A stretch of 64,000 nucleotides of DNA from an uncultured Tateyamaria sp. (GCF_947503465.1 NZ_CANNDN010000001.1:558001-622000), one strand, 5' to 3'; positions 37,168 to 46,589 are shown, counted from the stretch's first letter. Numbers and translations are program-made. Notes: generated from the letters alone by a model not told the origin.

Positions 37168-38388
37168 TCAGGCGAACAAGTCGTGCGCCAGTTCCAGCGC
37201 CTCGACCAGCACGTCCACCTCGTCCTTGGTGTTGTACATGCCAAAGGACGCGCGGCATGTGGCGTTCAGCCCCATATGCTCCATCAGCGGACCGACACAA
37301 TGCTGGCCCGCGCGCACCGCGACCCCCTTCTTGTCAAGGATGGTCGAAATGTCATGCGCGTGCCCGGCCCCGTCCAGCGTGAACGAGAAAATGGCGCCCT
37401 TGTCCGGTGTCGTGCCCTGCACCTGCAACCAGTTCAGGCCACCAAGCTTTTCAACCGTGTAGTCGCGCAAGCTGTCCTCATGCGCTGCAATGGCGTCCAT
37501 TCCGTGGCCCATCATGTAATCCAGCGCGGCGCCCAGCCCGATCATCTGCACGATGCCGGGCGTGCCCGCCTCGAACTTGTGCGGCGGGTCGTTGTAGATC
37601 ACGGCGTCCTTCGACACCTCCTTGATCATGTCGCCCCCTCCGATGAAGGGGCGCATCTCGGCCATCCGCTCGGCCTTGCAATAGATGGCACCGGACCCCG
37701 ACGGACCATAGAGCTTGTGGCCCGTGATCGCGTAGAAATCGGCACCCAGATCCTGCACATCGACGGGCATGTGCACTGCCGCTTGCGACCCGTCGACCAG
37801 GACCGGCACACCCTTGGCATGCGCGCCCTCGCAGATCGCCTTGATGTCCACCTTCGTGCCCAGCACATTCGACATGTGGGTCACCGCCACCAGCCTGGTC
37901 CTGGGCCCGATGGCATCGATCACCTTCTGCGGATCAAGCGCACCGGTCGCGTCCACATCGACCCACTTCAGAACAACGCCCTGACGTTCGCGCAGGTAAT
38001 GCCACGGCACGATATTGGCGTGATGTTCCATGACCGACAGCACGATCTCGTCGCCCGCGTCCATCCGTGGCATGGCCCAGCCATAGGCCACCATGTTGAT
38101 ACCCTCGGTGGTGCCGGAATTCATCACGATCTCATCTTCAGAACCGGCGTTCAGGAACCTCGCCAGCTTGCCCCGCACGCTTTCGTAATTGTCGGTCGCC
38201 AGGTTCGACAAGAAGTGCAGGCCGCGGTGTACGTTGGCATATTCCTCGGAATAGGCCTTGGAAATCGCATCGATCACGACCTGCGGCTTTTGCGCCGAGG
38301 CGCCGTTGTCGAGGTACACAAGCGGCTTGCCGTTCACCTCGCGCGACAGGATCGGAAAGTCTGCCCGGATGGCGCCCACGTCATACAT
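37168..38388 (-). CDS. sufS: Cysteine desulfurase SufS
   Basis: A 406-aa class II PLP enzyme: IRADFPILSREVNGKPLVYLDN, NSGTTEGINMVAYG, TGHKLYGPSGSGAIY with the PLP lysine, and VAVRAGQHCVGPLMEHMG with the catalytic Cys near the C-terminus. It supplies sulfur to SufBCD. SufE is not in the window. Last gene of the iron-sulfur operon; its start overlaps the preceding Yip1 gene by 8 bases. Confidence 0.96.
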   Translation of the reverse strand: MYDVGAIRADFPILSREVNGKPLVYLDNGASAQKPQVVIDAISKAYSEEYANVHRGLHFLSNLATDNYESVRGKLARFLNAGSEDEIVMNSGTTEGINMVAYGWAMPRMDAGDEIVLSVMEHHANIVPWHYLRERQGVVLKWVDVDATGALDPQKVIDAIGPRTRLVAVTHMSNVLGTKVDIKAICEGAHAKGVPVLVDGSQAAVHMPVDVQDLGADFYAITGHKLYGPSGSGAIYCKAERMAEMRPFIGGGDMIKEVSKDAVIYNDPPHKFEAGTPGIVQMIGLGAALDYMMGHGMDAIAAHEDSLRDYTVEKLGGLNWLQVQGTTPDKGAIFSFTLDGAGHAHDISTILDKKGVAVRAGQHCVGPLMEHMGLNATCRASFGMYNTKDEVDVLVEALELAHDLFA

Positions 38389-38986
38389 TCTGCAATCCCC
38401 CTGCGGTCACGCCGGTCAGCGTCACAAGCATCATCATTCCAATAAAAAGGCCCGCCAGAACCACCAGAAGCAGACCAAAGGCCCGAAAGAGCGACTCGAA
38501 CCGCAAGGCCGCGCTGATGAAATGCAAAAGCAGCCAGAAGGCCACTACCGCAACAACCAGCGCCACAAGACCCGCAATCGCGGGCACGATCAGGCTGAGC
38601 ACAAGAACCAGCGCCTGCGCGGCGGCCCGTAGCGCCTGCAACCAGGTCAGCAGCGCCAGCATGTCGGCAAAACTGCCCTGCCCGCCCAGGGCCCGACCGG
38701 CCCAGACAAGCCCGTGCACCATGACCAGAAGCCCGCCCGCGATGATCGCGAACATCGCCAGCGGGCGCTCCAATAACCCGAGGATCGGGAGCGCCGCGCG
38801 GGCCGTGGGGTCGATCTGTCCGTCCAGCAGCACCACCGGACCCGAGGCCAGCAGCGTATTGATGGCGGCCACGGCAAACAGTGCAAAATACAGCGTTTGA
38901 CGATCAAGGTTCCACGCGATGATCCGCTGTGCAGTGCCGCGCGGGTCGCGCACCGTATCGACAACCAAGTCGGCAAACCCGTTCAT
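38381..38986 (-). CDS. Yip1-family membrane protein in the suf operon
   Basis: A 201-aa integral membrane protein, MNGFADLVVDTVRDPRGTA, with about five hydrophobic segments (AMFAIIAGGLLVMVHGLVWAG; GLVALVVAVVAFWLLLHFIS; AFGLLLVVLAGLFIGMMMLV). The N-terminal P-x-x-x-A and spacing suggest the Yip1 domain. It is fused by overlaps to its neighbour paralogue (ATGA at 38983-38986) and to sufS. No known role in cluster assembly. Confidence 0.82.
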   Translation of the reverse strand: MNGFADLVVDTVRDPRGTAQRIIAWNLDRQTLYFALFAVAAINTLLASGPVVLLDGQIDPTARAALPILGLLERPLAMFAIIAGGLLVMVHGLVWAGRALGGQGSFADMLALLTWLQALRAAAQALVLVLSLIVPAIAGLVALVVAVVAFWLLLHFISAALRFESLFRAFGLLLVVLAGLFIGMMMLVTLTGVTAGGLQNV

Positions 38987-39465
38987 GTCGCACGCTCCTG
39001 CGCGATGGACCCGCCGATCCAAAACCACAGGAATGCCACGAACCACAGCAGACCCACCGCGGTTTCCTGCGGGCCCGGGCCGATGAAACCGGACACCAGC
39101 CCGTGCAGCAAAAGCAGGGGCGCGGACGCAAGCAGCGCCCAGAACAACGCAAGACGCGCCCCATAGCCGGTGCCCTGCCCGCCCAGAACGCGGCCGATCA
39201 GCCGCGCGACGAGGGCAAGCCCATACAGCAGAAGTGGCGCGATAAAGATCAATGCCATGAGGCTGCCGCCCATCAGCATGTTCAGGTCCTCACCCGTCAG
39301 ATGCGCCTCGCGCGACAGACGCGGCAATTGCGCGATGAACAGCAGCGCGCAGGCGGCCATCAGATAGGCCAGCGCGCGATCCTCGCGCGGGCCCATGGCC
39401 AGCAGGTGCCGGACCACGCGGCCGGGACCGCGATAGGTGGCGGTGATGTTGCGCGTGATGGACAT
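38983..39465 (-). CDS. Second Yip1-like membrane protein in the suf operon
   Basis: A 160-aa membrane protein, MSITRNITATYRGPGRVVRH, with four hydrophobic stretches (LAYLMAACALLFIAQL; LIFIAPLLLYGLALVARLI; LFWALLASAPLLLLHGLV; LWFVAFLWFWIGGS). It shares the VARLIGRVLGGQGTG block with AGRALGGQGS in the next gene, so the two are paralogues. It follows sufD by 4 bases. Function unknown. Confidence 0.82.
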   Translation of the reverse strand: MSITRNITATYRGPGRVVRHLLAMGPREDRALAYLMAACALLFIAQLPRLSREAHLTGEDLNMLMGGSLMALIFIAPLLLYGLALVARLIGRVLGGQGTGYGARLALFWALLASAPLLLLHGLVSGFIGPGPQETAVGLLWFVAFLWFWIGGSIAQERAT

Positions 39466-39469
39466 GCTC

Positions 39470-40744
39470 CTAGCCCCGGTGCCGCTCCAACCAGCCTTCC
39501 AGCCGTTCGACAAGGGCGCCGCGCAGGGTTTCGTCCTCGATCTCTTCGACCGCTTCGGCCAGAAAGGCGAGGGTCAGAAGATCGGTGGCGATCCCCGCGG
39601 GGACACCGCGCGAGCGCAGGTAGAACAGCGCGTCTTCGTCAATGGCACCGGACGTCGAGCCATGCGAACAGGCCACGTCATCGGCATAGATTTCCAACTC
39701 GGGCTTGGCCAGAAACTGGCTGTCATCGTCCAGCAGAAGCGACTGGCTGATCTGGTACCCATCCGTTTTCTGGGCCCCTTCCTTGACCAGGATCTTGCCC
39801 TGGAACACGCCCACTGCCCCGTTGCGCAGCACCTTCTTGAACACCTGGCGGCTTTCGCAGCGCAGCGCGTCATGGGTCACGAACACGGTGTCGTCGTGGT
39901 GAAAATCGCCGTCCCCGACACAGGCCCCGGCCACGTGGGCCACGGCATCGTCGCCGGTGATGTCGATCACGCATTCATTGCGGGTCAGACGGCCATTCAC
40001 GGTGAGCGTGAAGGACTTGAACGTGGATTCGGCCCCCAATCGCGCAAAGATATGCGTGACCGCGCGGCGTTCATGGTCGCGCCCCTGCGCGCGCACATGG
40101 TGGAAGGTGCCACCGTCGGCCACGTCCACTTCCATGCACTTGTTGAACCGGGCCGCTGCCGGGCCGGTCTCCAACAGGGTCAGGTCCGCGCCCGCATCGA
40201 CCCTGATCACATGGTGGAGGATCGCATCCGATGCCTCGTCTTCGTGCAAGTATATGAAATTGATCGGCTTTTCCGCCTTCGCCGTCACGTGGATCAGCAC
40301 GCCATCCGTGGCAAAGGCCGTGTTCAGCGCCGCCAGCGGGCGCGGCACGTAATGGCCGTTCGCCTCGAGGCTGCCATAGAGATCGGACGCCCAGTGAATG
40401 TCAGCGCTGTCGGCCAGACGGTCGATGCGCACACCGGCAAGGGTCAGGTCGTCGGACTGGGCGGGATCGAACACACCGTTGACAAAGACGATCTTGATCC
40501 GGTCCATGTCCCCGAACAGCGGCCCTTCGTCATTGTGAAACAGGGCAGCCCCCGGCGCATCAGGTTGCACCAGACTGTCGGGGCGGGTGAATTTCCAGTA
40601 TTCGTCGCGCCGACCGGGCAGGCCCATTTCGCGCACGCGGGCCAGCGCCGCCTTGCGCGCGGCATCCGCCCAGCCGTTTTGCGGCATCGCAAGCGCTGCC
40701 AGCCGGTCTTCGGTCGGGTGTGTCTTGGTCGCGGCCTGGGCCAT
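39470..40744 (-). CDS. sufD: Fe-S cluster assembly protein SufD
   Basis: A 424-aa member of the SufBD beta-helix family. Diagnostic segments are NFIYLHEDEASDAIL, ETGPAARFNKCMEVDVA, LTRNECVIDITGDDAVAHVAG, and SHGSTSGAIDEDALFYLRSRGVPAGIA with the conserved His. It pairs with SufB over SufC. Its start overlaps the sufC stop. Cofactor and FADH2 features of the complex reside mainly in SufB. Confidence 0.95.
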   Translation of the reverse strand: MAQAATKTHPTEDRLAALAMPQNGWADAARKAALARVREMGLPGRRDEYWKFTRPDSLVQPDAPGAALFHNDEGPLFGDMDRIKIVFVNGVFDPAQSDDLTLAGVRIDRLADSADIHWASDLYGSLEANGHYVPRPLAALNTAFATDGVLIHVTAKAEKPINFIYLHEDEASDAILHHVIRVDAGADLTLLETGPAAARFNKCMEVDVADGGTFHHVRAQGRDHERRAVTHIFARLGAESTFKSFTLTVNGRLTRNECVIDITGDDAVAHVAGACVGDGDFHHDDTVFVTHDALRCESRQVFKKVLRNGAVGVFQGKILVKEGAQKTDGYQISQSLLLDDDSQFLAKPELEIYADDVACSHGSTSGAIDEDALFYLRSRGVPAGIATDLLTLAFLAEAVEEIEDETLRGALVERLEGWLERHRG

Positions 40745-41499
40745 TACGCCACCTCTGCCAGAATGTCGGCATAGCCGTTGTTTTCAACCTCGAGCGCCAG
40801 TTCCGGCCCGCCCGTCTTGACGATGCGGCCATCGGCCATGATGTGCACGACATCGGGTTTGATGTGGTCCAGCAGACGCTGGTAGTGCGTGATCACGAGG
40901 AATCCGCGCCCCGCACTGCGCAGCGCGTTCACGCCTTCGGCGACCAGTTTCATCGCATCGACATCCAGGCCCGAATCCGTTTCATCCAGGATGCACATCT
41001 TGGGTTCCAGCATTGCCATCTGCAGAATTTCGTTGCGTTTCTTTTCGCCCCCCGAGAAGCCGACATTCACGGGGCGTTTCAGCATGTCCGCGTCGATCTT
41101 GAGGTCCTTGGCCTTGGCCCGGATCACCTTGAGGAAGTCTGCGGCGCTCATTTCCTCTTCGCCGCGGGCCTTGAGCTGTGCGTTCACCGCCGTGCGCAGG
41201 AAGGTCATGTTGCCCACGCCGGGAATTTCGACCGGGTATTGGAAGGCCAGGAACAGGCCTGCGGCGGCGCGCTCTTCCGGCTCCATCTCGAGCAAGTCAT
41301 CGCCGTCCAGCGTGGCGCTGCCGCTGGTCACGTCGTAGCCGTCGCGGCCCGACAGGACATAGGACAGCGTGGACTTGCCCGAACCGTTGGGCCCCATGAT
41401 CGCATGCACCTTGCCCGCTTCGACAGTGAGGTCCACACCTTTGAGGATCTGTTTGTCCTCTTCCTCGAGTTGCACATGCAAGTCTTTGATGTTCAGCAT
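40744..41499 (-). CDS. sufC: Fe-S cluster assembly ATPase SufC
   Basis: A 251-aa ABC-type ATPase: MLNIKDLHVQLEEEDKQIL, Walker A GPNGSGKSTLSY, signature NVGFSGGEKKRNEILQMA, Walker B MCILDETDSGLDVDA and H-loop VITHYQRLLDHI. It drives conformational change in SufBCD. The ATG at 41499 gives the usual N-terminus. It overlaps sufD, so they are coupled. Confidence 0.97.
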   Translation of the reverse strand: MLNIKDLHVQLEEEDKQILKGVDLTVEAGKVHAIMGPNGSGKSTLSYVLSGRDGYDVTSGSATLDGDDLLEMEPEERAAAGLFLAFQYPVEIPGVGNMTFLRTAVNAQLKARGEEEMSAADFLKVIRAKAKDLKIDADMLKRPVNVGFSGGEKKRNEILQMAMLEPKMCILDETDSGLDVDAMKLVAEGVNALRSAGRGFLVITHYQRLLDHIKPDVVHIMADGRIVKTGGPELALEVENNGYADILAEVA

Positions 41500-41566
41500 T
41501 TTTTCCTGTCCTTGTTCGAGGTAAGGTGCGCAATGAATGCACACCCTACAGATGTTTCATTTGCGT

Positions 41567-41881
41567 CTATGCCAGAATGACGGCCGTGCCCGAGACACTG
41601 ACCATCAACATTGAATCGCCAACCACTTCGTAATCCAGGTCGATCCCGATCACGGCGTTGGCGCCCTGGGCTTGTGCCCGGTGTTCCAGTTCGGCCATTG
41701 CCGTGTCGCGGGCGTCCTGCAACTTGGATTCGTACGCGCCGGACCGGCCCCCGATGATATCCGTAATGCCCGCAAAGAAATCGCGCACGACATTGGCGCC
41801 CATGATCGCCTCGCCCACGACGATGCCGCGGTAGTCGGTCACGGTGTACCCTTCGACGGTGGAGGTGGTTGTCATGATCAT
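41567..41881 (-). CDS. YbjQ-family (heavy-metal-binding-like) protein
   Basis: A 104-aa protein, [20 protein letters not shown], with [39 protein letters not shown] and [20 protein letters not shown], the YbjQ/UPF0145 pattern. Function in the family is uncertain. AGGAGG sits seven bases before the ATG at 41881, which overlaps the stop of the preceding small gene. It is embedded in the suf operon between sufB and sufC. Confidence 0.9.
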   Translation of the reverse strand: MIMTTTSTVEGYTVTDYRGIVVGEAIMGANVVRDFFAGITDIIGGRSGAYESKLQDARDTAMAELEHRAQAQGANAVIGIDLDYEVVGDSMLMVSVSGTAVILA

Positions 41882-42120
41882 TCGGTGTCCTCCTGCGTTT
41901 CCCGGGAAAACAGACGTTGCGCGCCAAGCCCGACGGAGACGGACAGGGCCAGGATTGCACACCAGACCCAGAAGGACGTCAGCGCACCCGGCGCAAATGC
42001 GGCGGCCACGATCATCCCGCCCAGCACGGCAATGACAAAGGCCAGCCCGCCCTGTTGCGTTCCATCAAGGTCGGAGACGGTGTGGCGCTTGATCGGCTTG
42101 TGATGGGTCAGATCCGTCAT
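41878..42120 (-). CDS. Small membrane protein, 80 aa
   Basis: [20 protein letters not shown] begins a polar N-terminus, then two hydrophobic segments ([36 protein letters not shown]) and a short charged tail. It is conserved-looking but of no known family. Its ATG overlaps the stop of the 63-aa gene (ATGA) and its stop overlaps ybjQ, so translation is coupled in the suf operon. Confidence 0.75.
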   Translation of the reverse strand: MTDLTHHKPIKRHTVSDLDGTQQGGLAFVIAVLGGMIVAAAFAPGALTSFWVWCAILALSVSVGLGAQRLFSRETQEDTE

Positions 42121-42308
42121 TCGTCCGCTCCGGCAAAGAGGAAGAACGCAGCGCCGATCGCGCCGCCCGTCAGCGCGCCACCGACCGCAAGCGCCACGGC
42201 GAGGCCCGGCAGGGCCACGGCACCCAAGCCACCGCCAAGCGCGGCACCGCCCAGCACCGACAGCGCCATGGTCGCGGAAACCGACCGGGGTTCCTTGTTG
42301 GCCGGCAT
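42117..42308 (-). CDS. Small membrane protein, 63 aa
   Basis: MPANKEPRSVSATMALSVLG leads to a glycine/alanine-rich hydrophobic stretch with two possible membrane passes (GAALGGGLGAVALPGLAVAL; GGALTGGAIGAAFFLF). The GxxxG-rich pattern suggests helix packing. Only two bases separate it from the sufB stop, and it ends with an ATGA overlap. No family assigned. Confidence 0.72.
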   Translation of the reverse strand: MPANKEPRSVSATMALSVLGGAALGGGLGAVALPGLAVALAVGGALTGGAIGAAFFLFAGADE

Positions 42309-42310
42309 GG

Positions 42311-43843
42311 TTACCCCACCGACCCTTCGAGCGAGATCGCCACAAGCTGCTGCGCTTCCATGGCGAACTCCATGGGCAGCGCTTGCAGCACATCCTTGCA
42401 GAACCCGTTGACCACGAGGGCGACCGCCTCTTCCTCGTCCATGCCACGGCTGCGGCAGTAGAACAGCTGGTCGTCATCCACCTTGGAGGTCGTCGCCTCG
42501 TGTTCGACGCGGGACGAGTTGTTCTTGACCTCGATATACGGGACCGTGTGGGCGCCGCACTTGTCCCCGATCAGAAGGCTGTCGCATTGCGTGTAGTTGC
42601 GCGAATTCTTGGCCTTCGGGTGCATGGACACAAGGCCGCGATAGGTGTTCTGCGCCTTGCCCGCGCTGATCCCCTTGGAGACAATCCGCGATTTGGTGTT
42701 CTTGCCCAGGTGCACCATCTTGGTGCCGGTGTCGGCCTGCTGCATGTTGTTGGCAATCGCGATCGAGTAGAACTCGCCCTGGCTGTCATCGCCCCGCAGG
42801 ATGCAGGACGGGTATTTCCATGTCACGGCAGAGCCGGTTTCGACCTGCGTCCACATCACTTTGGCCCGGTCACCCCGGCAATCGGCCCGCTTGGTCACGA
42901 AATTGTAGATGCCGCCCTTGCCGTTCTCGTCCCCGGGGTACCAGTTCTGGACGGTCGAATATTTCACCTCGGCATCTTCCATGATGACGATCTCGACCAC
43001 GGCGGCGTGCAGCTGGCTGGTGTCGCGCTGGGGCGCTGTGCAGCCTTCGAGGTAGGACACATATGACCCCTTGTCGGCGATGATGAGCGTCCGTTCGAAC
43101 TGACCCGTGTTTTCTGCGTTGATGCGAAAATACGTGGACAGTTCCATCGGGCAACGCACGCCGGGTGGAACATAGACAAATGACCCATCGGAGAAGACCG
43201 CGCTGTTCAGCGTGGCATAGAAGTTGTCCTGCACCGGCACGACGGACCCGAGGTATTTCTTGACCAGTTCGGGATGTTCCTTGATCGCCTCGGAGATCGA
43301 GCAGAAGATCACCCCGGCCTTTTTCAACTCGGCCTGGAATGTCGTGCCCACGGACACGGAATCAAATACGGCATCCACGGCGACCTTGCGGCCCTCGGCG
43401 GGCGCATTCTCGGCCCCTTCGACACCGGCGAGGATCATCTGTTCCTTCAGCGGAATACCCAGTTTTTCGTAGGTGGCCAGCAATTTCGGGTCGACCTCGT
43501 CCAGCGACTTGGGCTTCACCTCCATGCTTTTGGGGCGGGCGTAATAGTACTGATCCTGAAAGTCGATCTCGGGATAGTCGACCATGGCCCAGTCGGGTTC
43601 CTTCATCTGCAGCCAGCGGTCATAGGCTTGCAGACGCCATTCGGTCATCCATTCGGGTTCTTCGTTTTTGTCCGAGATCAGGCGCACGATGTCCGGGGTC
43701 AGACCCTTGGGCGCATATTCCATCTCGATGTCGGTTTCCCAGCCGTACTTGTACGTACTGACGTCGCGCACCGCATCAACCGTTTCCTGATCGACGCCGT
43801 CCTTGACGACCACATCCTCTGCAACATTGTCCATATCAGACAT
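42311..43843 (-). CDS. sufB: Fe-S cluster assembly scaffold SufB
   Basis: A 510-aa Suf[86 protein letters not shown] and [20 protein letters not shown]. It contains the conserved cysteines and the C-terminal EHEA-x-TS block used in nascent cluster assembly. ATGs at 43843 and 43834 are both possible. It follows iscS by about 20 bases and begins the SufBCD part. Confidence 0.96.
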   Translation of the reverse strand: MSDMDNVAEDVVVKDGVDQETVDAVRDVSTYKYGWETDIEMEYAPKGLTPDIVRLISDKNEEPEWMTEWRLQAYDRWLQMKEPDWAMVDYPEIDFQDQYYYARPKSMEVKPKSLDEVDPKLLATYEKLGIPLKEQMILAGVEGAENAPAEGRKVAVDAVFDSVSVGTTFQAELKKAGVIFCSISEAIKEHPELVKKYLGSVVPVQDNFYATLNSAVFSDGSFVYVPPGVRCPMELSTYFRINAENTGQFERTLIIADKGSYVSYLEGCTAPQRDTSQLHAAVVEIVIMEDAEVKYSTVQNWYPGDENGKGGIYNFVTKRADCRGDRAKVMWTQVETGSAVTWKYPSCILRGDDSQGEFYSIAIANNMQQADTGTKMVHLGKNTKSRIVSKGISAGKAQNTYRGLVSMHPKAKNSRNYTQCDSLLIGDKCGAHTVPYIEVKNNSSRVEHEATTSKVDDDQLFYCRSRGMDEEEAVALVVNGFCKDVLQALPMEFAMEAQQLVAISLEGSVG

Positions 43844-43863
43844 TCCTCTCGCATCTGAGCGGA

Positions 43864-45042
43864 TTACGCCGCCCGCGCCTCGTGTTTCTTCAACTTTTGC
43901 GCCCAAACCTCGGCAAAGCGCAAAACGTCATCCTCTGTCGTGTCCAACCCCAGCGACACCCGCACGGCGCTGGCCGCCTCACGCTCTGAATACCCCATCG
44001 CCTTCAACACATGGCTGGCCTTGACCTTGCCACTGGAACAGGCGGACCCCGCCGAAATGGCAAACCCGGCCAGGTCCATCTGCATCACCTGCGTCTCGCC
44101 CTTCCAGCCGGGCGTGATGAAACAGGACGTGTTGGGCAGCCTTGGCGCCTCTTTCCCGACAAAAATAGTTGTCTTTGAGGCAGCAGCAAGAGCGTTTTCT
44201 AGAATATTTCTAAGTTTCTCGACCCGGTCCCATTTTCCGGCCTCGACATCGCGCTGCGCGGCCTCGGCAGCCGCACCGAAACCAGCGATGCCAATCACGT
44301 TCTCAGTGCCAGACCGACGGCCCATTTCCTGGCCCCCGCCGCGCAAAATTGCGATTGGATCGTTTGCCGTAAAGTTGACCAAAGCACCTACACCCTTAGG
44401 CCCCCCGAGTTTGTGCCCGGAAAGGATTGCGTAAGAAGGCTTTTCTTCTGCGTAAATGATCGAAGTCTTGCCCGCGACTTGCGTGATATCGGCAACGACC
44501 GAGTACGGCACCGTACCTTGTCTTGACGAATTCACGCGATGATTGCCCGCCACTTTTCCTTGCGCCGACATCACCCCGGTTTCACTGTTGGCCGCTGAAA
44601 TCGCCAACAGACCGGCTGCGGTGTGCGAAGCGCTCCAATCCTGCGGAGCACCCTGCATGATCCAATTCATCACCTCACCAGCGCCATGCCCGTCAACCCC
44701 GCCGGCTTTGCCATGAACCGCAGGCAGTTCCTTTTCAGACCAATCCCGAAAGCAATCATGCTCGGTTGGCAGCGCCGCGAAACGACCTCCGTGCTGGCTT
44801 TTCTGAGCAACCGCGAGTGCCGCCGCCTCGGTCGCTGACCCCGTAAACACCACCTGCGTCGGCTCACACCCCACAAGCGCCGCCACCTGCGCCCGCGCCT
44901 TCTCGACAATCGCCTTCGCGCTGCGCCCCTCCGCATGCACAGACGACGGATTGCCCACCACATCCATGGCGCGCAGCATCGCGTCGCGTGCCTCAGGCCG
45001 CAAAGGTGTCGTCGCATTATGATCCAGATAGACCCGGCTCAT
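43864..45042 (-). CDS. iscS: Cysteine desulfurase, IscS/NifS class I
   Basis: A 392-aa class I PLP enzyme: [49 protein letters not shown] with the PLP lysine, [15 protein letters not shown] and [20 protein letters not shown] with the catalytic Cys loop. It is a second desulfurase in the operon besides sufS. The region around 44160-44800 is much poorer in GC than its ends (44161-44220 has 21 G/C of 60) and the protein there is divergent, consistent with a recombined segment. Confidence 0.92.
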   Translation of the reverse strand: MSRVYLDHNATTPLRPEARDAMLRAMDVVGNPSSVHAEGRSAKAIVEKARAQVAALVGCEPTQVVFTGSATEAAALAVAQKSQHGGRFAALPTEHDCFRDWSEKELPAVHGKAGGVDGHGAGEVMNWIMQGAPQDWSASHTAAGLLAISAANSETGVMSAQGKVAGNHRVNSSRQGTVPYSVVADITQVAGKTSIIYAEEKPSYAILSGHKLGGPKGVGALVNFTANDPIAILRGGGQEMGRRSGTENVIGIAGFGAAAEAAQRDVEAGKWDRVEKLRNILENALAAASKTTIFVGKEAPRLPNTSCFITPGWKGETQVMQMDLAGFAISAGSACSSGKVKASHVLKAMGYSEREAASAVRVSLGLDTTEDDVLRFAEVWAQKLKKHEARAA

Positions 45043-45075
45043 GTTTCATTGTTCTTCAAATATGCACTCACAAGG

Positions 45076-45537
45076 TCAGCCATCATCGACCACCGCAAAG
45101 AGGTTGGGCACCGCCGGACACGGCGCAAGCTCGTTCCCGATCACATCCGACAACCGGGTCTGGTGCAGGAACACGTAGACATGCGCGCTGAGGCCCTCCC
45201 ATAACCGGTTGGTGAGGGACTGCGCCTTTGACCCTGATGCCGCACCGGATGCCCCGGCCCCCTTGTGCATGGCATCCACGGTTTCATCCACCGCCGCCAG
45301 AATGTCGGCCACACGAATGTCAGAGGCGGACCGTGCCAGCCGGTAGCCACCGCCCGGCCCCCGCACCGACGTCACCAGATCGGCGCGCCGCAGCTTGACA
45401 AACAACTGTTCGAGATAGGGCAGGGAAATGTCCTGCCGCGCCGAGATATCCCCCAGGCTGACCAGCTTGTCGTTGGGCTGCATCGCGATATCGGCCAATG
45501 CCACCATCGCATAGCGCCCCTTGGTCGACAGTTTCAT
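45076..45537 (-). CDS. iscR: Rrf2-family regulator IscR, lacking the canonical cysteines
   Basis: A 153-aa winged-helix regulator: MKLSTKGRYAMVALADIAMQ, ISLPYLEQLFVKLRRADLV (recognition helix region), SVRGPGGGYRLAR and VDETVDAMHKGAGASG. In Escherichia coli IscR three cysteines (92, 98, 104) bind [2Fe-2S]. The equivalent loop here, about residues 91-104, has none; the only cysteine is Cys140. This matches the atypical IscR reported for Rhodobacter. It heads the suf operon; a palindrome lies in its promoter. Confidence 0.93.
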   Translation of the reverse strand: MKLSTKGRYAMVALADIAMQPNDKLVSLGDISARQDISLPYLEQLFVKLRRADLVTSVRGPGGGYRLARSASDIRVADILAAVDETVDAMHKGAGASGAASGSKAQSLTNRLWEGLSAHVYVFLHQTRLSDVIGNELAPCPAVPNLFAVVDDG

Positions 45538-45615
45538 CGCAAAGCCCCCGATTGACGTCACCGGCCCAAGGCCATACATCCGTTGCCACTGCAGGATGTA
45601 TGCCTGCGCCTTAAG

Positions 45616-45643
45616 TTAGAACCGTTCTAAGGTAGCCGATCAA
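45616..45643 (-). promoter_or_regulatory. iscR-suf promoter with a 15-bp iron-control palindrome
   Basis: TTAGAACCGTTCTAA at 45616-45630 is a perfect inverted repeat. On the minus strand a TTGATC box (45643-45638) precedes it, and TCTAAC or TAACTT can serve as -10 inside or after it, so the palindrome lies between or over the core boxes. The TTAGAA...TTCTAA form resembles iron-control elements bound by Irr in alphaproteobacteria; IscR itself is another candidate. Confidence 0.6.
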
Positions 45644-45694
45644 TTTCGTCAAGAATTCGGTTGCCGAAAAGACGCGACAAGGACAGTAACGCAT

Positions 45695-46348
45695 ATGCCC
45701 GAGGTCATTTTTCCCGGACCCGAAGGCCGTCTTGAAGGCCGCTACCACCCACAAAAGGAACGCGACGCCCCGATTGCGATCGTGCTGCACCCGCATCCGC
45801 AGTTTGGCGGCACCATGAATCACAAGGTGGTGCACGCGCTGCACTATGCCTTTTTCAACATGGGTTTCACGGTCCTGCGCTTCAACTTCCGGGGTGTGGG
45901 CCGGAGCCAGGGCGAATACGACCAGGGCATCGGAGAGCTGAGCGATGCGGCCTCGGCCCTCGATTATCTGCAATCGATGAACAACAATTCCAAGCATTGC
46001 TGGGTTGCGGGTTTCAGCTTTGGTGCATGGATCGGGATGCAGTTGCTGATGCGGCGGCCCGAGATCACCGGATTCATTTCCGTATCGCCCCCCGCGAACA
46101 TGTACGATTTTTCCTTCCTGGCGCCCTGCCCGTCCTCGGGCCTGATCATCAACGGCACCTCGGACCGGGTTGCACCGCCTGCGGACACGGAATCGCTGGT
46201 GTCCAAGCTGCACGACCAGAAGGGCATCACCATCACGCACACGCAGGTCGAGGGGGCCGGCCACTTCTTTGAAGATCCGCACCTGGATACGCTGATCGGG
46301 CACACAACCGATTACGTCAAACGTCGCCTGACGGAGACAACGCGCTGA
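45695..46348 (+). CDS. Alpha/beta hydrolase
   Basis: A 217-aa hydrolase: IAIVLHPHPQFGGTMNHKVV, RFNFRGVGRSQGEYDQG, GFSFGAWIGMQLLMRR with the nucleophile serine in GFSFG, and GAGHFFEDPH with the catalytic His. This PHPxxGGxMxN pattern marks a widely conserved subgroup of unknown substrate. It is divergent from iscR and shares its promoter region. Confidence 0.9.
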   Translation: MPEVIFPGPEGRLEGRYHPQKERDAPIAIVLHPHPQFGGTMNHKVVHALHYAFFNMGFTVLRFNFRGVGRSQGEYDQGIGELSDAASALDYLQSMNNNSKHCWVAGFSFGAWIGMQLLMRRPEITGFISVSPPANMYDFSFLAPCPSSGLIINGTSDRVAPPADTESLVSKLHDQKGITITHTQVEGAGHFFEDPHLDTLIGHTTDYVKRRLTETTR

Positions 46349-46349
46349 T

Positions 46350-46589
46350 ATGGCGGACCCCGTTGTCATCGAAATGGCCAACAAGCTGGCCGAGGAATGC
46401 CTGGCCGTGCAGAATGAGGTTGGCAACGACCGGCTGTTCATGGAAGTGGGCGACGTTCTGGGTGCGTCCTCGCAGACGTTGGAAGAGGCGTTTCTGACCG
46501 CGATTCGCACGCGGATGGCCAATGATGCCGGGCGCCGGTTCCTGGCGCAAAAGCTGAAGTCGCACCGTGCCGAACAGGGCAGTTCGTGA
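46350..46589 (+). CDS. Hypothetical protein, 79 aa
   Basis: MADPVVIEMANKLAEECLAV starts a soluble, mostly helical small protein with charged C-terminus RRFLAQKLKSHRAEQ. No family recognised, but the even codon bias and position support it. One base separates it from the hydrolase stop; its end overlaps the GTG start of the HD gene. Confidence 0.75.
   Translation: MADPVVIEMANKLAEECLAVQNEVGNDRLFMEVGDVLGASSQTLEEAFLTAIRTRMANDAGRRFLAQKLKSHRAEQGSS

Noticed and set aside
37069-38445. A 458-codon plus-strand frame over sufS
   Set aside because: sufS has all its catalytic motifs; the other frame is low complexity in His/Arg/Asp, typical of antisense translation.
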